A stretch of 36,253 bases of DNA from Acidobacteriota bacterium (GTDB lineage Bacteria > Acidobacteriota > Holophagae > Thermotomaculales > Thermotomaculaceae). Shown one piece after another: positions 33,621 to 36,253 of the stretch. The stretch's first letter is position 1; every line of letters starts with the position of its first letter. The notes under the pieces were generated by a model. The model was given only the letters and a program-made list of their open reading frames with translations, did not search any database and was not told the DNA's origin. Both the position numbers and the translations under genes were made by a program. The stretch is taken from assembly GCA_026986725.1 (NCBI GenBank), contig JALSOA010000071.1, forward strand, positions 1 through 36,253. Direction: 5' to 3'.

Positions 33621-34388
33621 TTACACCTCTATTTCAAGTCCATCGTAAGCAGGGATAATGTTCGCAGGTAACTCTTTTTCCAGCCTTGAATGGAGTATTT
33701 CGTGGGAAAAATGAGTAAAGTATGCAACTTCAGGTTTAACCTTTTTCACAAACTCAATTGCCCTGTCAATGGTAAGATGTGATATAGATGGAGAATACCT
33801 CAAAGCACCAACAATCAATGTTTTCACACCTTTCAATTTCTCTATTTCTTTTTCTTCAATAAAATTGAAATCTGTTATGTACCCCAAATTATTCACCCTG
33901 TACCCTGTTACAGGCATGTCCCCATGAATTGCATTCACAGATGTTATGGTAACCCCGAAAAGTTCAAACTTTTCCCTGACTTTGTTCAGATTAAATGAAG
34001 GTTTCACAAGTCTCTCATCCCTTTTACCCTCAAAAGCATAAAAAAATAGTCTCTTTAAGTTATCTATAGTAAACTCACTGCCCCATAATTCAACAGGCTT
34101 TCTATTTTTAAGATAAAAAATTCTGGTATCATCAAGACCAAATACATGGTCTGCATGTGGATGGGTAATAAGTATTGCATCAATTCTATTTATCCTGTAG
34201 ATCAAAGCCTGAACCCTGAAATCAGAAGAAGCATCAATTAAAACACATTTTCCATTAAATTCAATCATTATTGAAGACCTTAACCTCTTATCCCTGAAAT
34301 CTCTGGAAGTACAAACCTCGCAATTGCACCCTATTAAAGGCACGCCCATTGAAGTGCCTGTTCCTAAAAATCTGACTTTCATCACCAA
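33621..34388 (-). CDS. MBL-fold metallohydrolase (PhnP-like)
   Basis: This metallo-beta-lactamase-fold hydrolase of about 255 residues starts VRFLGTGTSMGVPLIGCNCEVC, where the cysteine group resembles the structural zinc site of PhnP-type enzymes. The metal motif is ILITHPHADHVFGLDD, with a later histidine in NAIHGDMPVTGYRV and another in AYFTHFSHEI. Relatives are cyclic phosphodiesterases, but PhnP's phosphonate context is absent, so the substrate is open. The start is TTG 34388, which best fits the GGAG spacing, or ATG 34382. It follows the CCA enzyme by 1 base. Confidence 0.85.
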   Translation of the reverse strand: MVMKVRFLGTGTSMGVPLIGCNCEVCTSRDFRDKRLRSSIMIEFNGKCVLIDASSDFRVQALIYRINRIDAILITHPHADHVFGLDDTRIFYLKNRKPVELWGSEFTIDNLKRLFFYAFEGKRDERLVKPSFNLNKVREKFELFGVTITSVNAIHGDMPVTGYRVNNLGYITDFNFIEEKEIEKLKGVKTLIVGALRYSPSISHLTIDRAIEFVKKVKPEVAYFTHFSHEILHSRLEKELPANIIPAYDGLEIEV

Positions 34389-34389
34389 T

Positions 34390-35778
34390 TTACATCTCTC
34401 CTTTCAAAGAGTATAAAAGTTTTAAAGCCTCTTCTCTCGAAAACTCAGGATCCTCAAGTTGTTTCTCGGTTATCATGTTAAGAACTTCCCCAACCTTTCT
34501 GGAAGGAGCAATCTCAAGTATTTTAATAACATCGTAACCTGATATCAGTTTTGGAAGTTTTAAAATCCTATCCTTTTCCTTCAGGTAAAAATTTAAAAAA
34601 TCATTTGCAATGTTAAGGGCTTTTTTCAGACTACCCTTTGACAGAGGCCCTCTTGCAGCCTTTTTGTCTGCAAGAAAAAGGATTAATAGAAGTATGGAAT
34701 CCTCTCTCATCATATTAATCAGTTTTCCAAATGACTTCTCAGAGTATCCGTTTATCATAAAGTTAAGAAAAAGCATGTGTCTTCTAATCAAAAGGTATAT
34801 TCTCTCAACCATCTTTTTAGGAAAAAAAGATAGATCATTTAAAACCTTTGAAGCACTTACAAATTGATGATTTTTAAATGTGGTTACGCCATGGGCATTG
34901 TAACCCATGGTGTCTTTTTTCCCAGTATCATGAAACAGGGCAGAAAACCTTAAAACAACCCTGTCGTCATCGCTTAAATTTAAAGGAAAGAATGAAAACC
35001 TCTCTTTAAACCAGTCCAAATCAAAACAGAAAGAAACAACTTCAAGGGTGTGATCAAGAACATCAAGGTGATGATAGCCGTTTTGAGGAACCCCTTTCAA
35101 ATCCTCAAGTGATGGGAAAACAGTGGACAGCACCGGGAAAATCATACTCTTTAATGCCATGAAACCTCTATCACTTCTGAATATTTTGAAAATCTCATCC
35201 CTTATTCTCTCCCTTGAGACTTTATTTAAAAGGTATGAGTATTCAAAAGCATAATTTCTTGTTTTCTCTTCTATTTTAAACCCTTCAAATGTTGCAAAAA
35301 ACCTGAAAAGTCTTAGAACCCTCAAAGGATCCTGTTTAAAATTTTCCCCACTGAAAGTCCTTAAAATCCCTTTTTTAATATCTTTAAGACCGTTTGAAGG
35401 ATCTAACAACAGATTGTCATCAAATGAGTATGCAATTGAGTTAATTGTTAAATCTCTTGAAACAAGGTTTGATTCAAGATGTTCACCCTTTTTTAAAACG
35501 CTCAAATCAATTGTTAATTCCCTTTTCACCAATCTGTAAGTGTCAAACCTTGCAGGTTTAACCACTGTGAGGCCTGAAGAACTGGACAGGTGATCCACAA
35601 AACTTTTTAAAGCATTTTCATCATCTGTAAGAACCAGAAAATCGTAATCAGCAATCCTTCTGTTCAGAAAAAAATCCCTTACCAGACCGCCAACGGGAAG
35701 TATTCTAACTCCATATTTTTTCCCGATTTCCCAAACATTTTTTAAAAACTCATCGTCTAATTTAATACCACTATCCAT
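34390..35778 (-). CDS. cca: CCA-adding tRNA nucleotidyltransferase/poly(A) polymerase family with HD domain
   Basis: This 462-residue class II nucleotidyltransferase has LPVGGLVRDFFLNRRIADYDFLV, the GGxVRD loop and DxD catalytic pair, then LVSRDLTINSIAY, LLDPSNGLKDIKKGILRT and DPLRVLRLFRF. A C-terminal HD domain has HLDVLDHTLEVV, ALFHDTGK and an HQFVSASKVL helix. The HD form can have phosphatase activity in bacterial CCA enzymes. The poly(A)-polymerase alternative cannot be excluded by eye. It heads the long operon to the STAS gene and has no Shine-Dalgarno. Confidence 0.9.
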   Translation of the reverse strand: MDSGIKLDDEFLKNVWEIGKKYGVRILPVGGLVRDFFLNRRIADYDFLVLTDDENALKSFVDHLSSSSGLTVVKPARFDTYRLVKRELTIDLSVLKKGEHLESNLVSRDLTINSIAYSFDDNLLLDPSNGLKDIKKGILRTFSGENFKQDPLRVLRLFRFFATFEGFKIEEKTRNYAFEYSYLLNKVSRERIRDEIFKIFRSDRGFMALKSMIFPVLSTVFPSLEDLKGVPQNGYHHLDVLDHTLEVVSFCFDLDWFKERFSFFPLNLSDDDRVVLRFSALFHDTGKKDTMGYNAHGVTTFKNHQFVSASKVLNDLSFFPKKMVERIYLLIRRHMLFLNFMINGYSEKSFGKLINMMREDSILLLILFLADKKAARGPLSKGSLKKALNIANDFLNFYLKEKDRILKLPKLISGYDVIKILEIAPSRKVGEVLNMITEKQLEDPEFSREEALKLLYSLKGEM

Positions 35779-35786
35779 AAGATTTT

Positions 35787-35816
35787 ATGATAACACAATC
35801 GCAAACAAGGTGTTAA
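35787..35816 (-). promoter_or_regulatory. Possible near-leaderless promoter of cca
   Basis: On the minus strand TTAACA (35811-35816) and TATCAT (35787-35792) are 18 bases apart; the predicted +1 (about 35780) is 2 bases before the cca ATG at 35778. No ribosome site is present in this interval. Confidence 0.4.
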
Positions 35817-35820
35817 TAAT

Positions 35821-35846
35821 TAAAAAGCCCCCCAAAAAGGGGGCTC
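35821..35846 (-). terminator. Intrinsic terminator after the Cys/Met PLP enzyme gene
   Basis: On the minus strand a G/C-rich stem (AGCCCCC / GGGGGCT core, 35826-35845, short loop) is followed by five T. It lies 17 bases after the stop codon and separates this gene from the cca promoter. Confidence 0.88.
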
Positions 35847-35862
35847 TAATTAAATTATAACC

Positions 35863-36253
35863 TTAACTGTGAGCCAGTTTTATCCCTTCATTAAGGGCCT
35901 TTATTAAAACATTTACCCCCTCAAGCCCCACTGACACCCTGATCAACTCCTCTGTTATACCCATCCTTTTCTTTTCTTCCTCCGGAACCTCTGAATGAGT
36001 CATTGAGGCCGGGTGCTGAATGTAAGAGATAACGCTTCCAAGGGAAACGGCAAGCTCCATGGGGGTATCGTGCCTTGCAAAGTAATTCATCAATTTTACA
36101 GCAGCATCATATCCGCCTTTCAACTCAAAGGATATCATTGCTCCACCCATTCTCATCTGTCTCTTTGCCCTTTCAAAGTGTGGGTGTGATTCCAGAAACG
36201 GATAAACAACCTTTGAGACCAATTCGTGATTTTCCAGAAACCTTGCAATTTCA
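35863..36253 (-). CDS. Cys/Met metabolism PLP-dependent enzyme, C-terminal part (runs off right edge)
   Basis: The reading frame is open to the window edge, so only the last 129 codons are visible. They are the C-terminal domain of a trans-sulfuration family enzyme: VVYPFLESHPHFERAKRQM, the GGAMISFELKGG strand, LAVSLGSVISYIQHPASMTHS and ITEELIRVSVGLE, whose arginine binds the substrate carboxylate. Methionine gamma-lyase, O-acetylhomoserine sulfhydrylase and cystathionine gamma-synthase/lyase share this region, so the exact reaction cannot be decided. The upstream PLP lysine lies outside. Confidence 0.92.
   Translation of the reverse strand, partial: EIARFLENHELVSKVVYPFLESHPHFERAKRQMRMGGAMISFELKGGYDAAVKLMNYFARHDTPMELAVSLGSVISYIQHPASMTHSEVPEEEKKRMGITEELIRVSVGLEGVNVLIKALNEGIKLAHS

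Overview
AT-rich bacterial chromosome segment packed with housekeeping genes. No phage, insertion sequence, CRISPR array or defence island is visible. Kdo synthesis (kdsA, B, C, D), lapAB, hflKC and exported or lipoprotein-like products point to a Gram-negative cell. IspE and IspH show the MEP isoprenoid route. The gene mixture, and a C-terminal helical motif in the 305-aa protein that I associate with Acidobacteriota and deltaproteobacterial lineages, suggest an Acidobacteriota-like organism, possibly anaerobic or thermophilic. That placement is inference with low confidence.

Layout. (1) 1-2003, minus: dnaK followed by the start of dnaJ, behind a near-consensus sigma70 promoter. (2) 2180-5476, plus: an unrecognised 305-aa regulator-like protein, an L-lysine 6-aminotransferase-like enzyme, a NifU C-terminal domain protein, an intrinsic terminator, then trmH. 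(3) 15202 down to 5414, minus: one tightly packed run kdsB-pyrG-kdsA-kdsD-kdsC-lapA-lapB-fabH-TIM barrel-ispH/ubiA. It joins CTP and CMP-Kdo supply, LPS assembly control, fatty-acid initiation and isoprenoid synthesis; its last gene is an IspH-UbiA fusion whose 3' end overlaps trmH by 63 nt. (4) 15377-18019, plus: a lipoprotein and a NatAB-like ABC exporter. (5) 18651 down to 18028, minus: a Flp-pilin-like prepilin with a long acidic and helical extension. (6) 20501 down to 18750, minus: etfB-etfA with promoter, operator-like palindrome and terminator. (7) 28686 down to 20580, minus: tRNA-Thr(UGU), the RNase P RNA, a TPR protein, a LolB-position exported protein, ispE, tilS, ftsH, folP, terminator. 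(8) 35778 down to 28748, minus: CCA-adding enzyme, MBL hydrolase, two exported proteins, pcm, hflK, hflC, an RsbW-like kinase and a SpoIIAA-like antagonist. (9) 35863 to the right edge, minus: the C-terminal part of a Cys/Met-metabolism PLP enzyme with its terminator.

Themes. Envelope building and its quality control run through the window: Kdo synthesis, LapAB (known to control FtsH-dependent LpxC turnover in E. coli), FtsH and HflKC. tRNA and translation functions are also clustered: tRNA-Thr, RNase P RNA, TilS, TrmH and the CCA enzyme. Most genes have clear Shine-Dalgarno sequences. natA, cca, the pilin-like gene and kdsB do not, and each has a -10-like hexamer 6 to 8 nt before its ATG, suggesting leaderless transcripts. 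The most unusual items are the IspH-UbiA fusion, the pilin-like protein with its large C-terminal extension, and the possible leaderless group.
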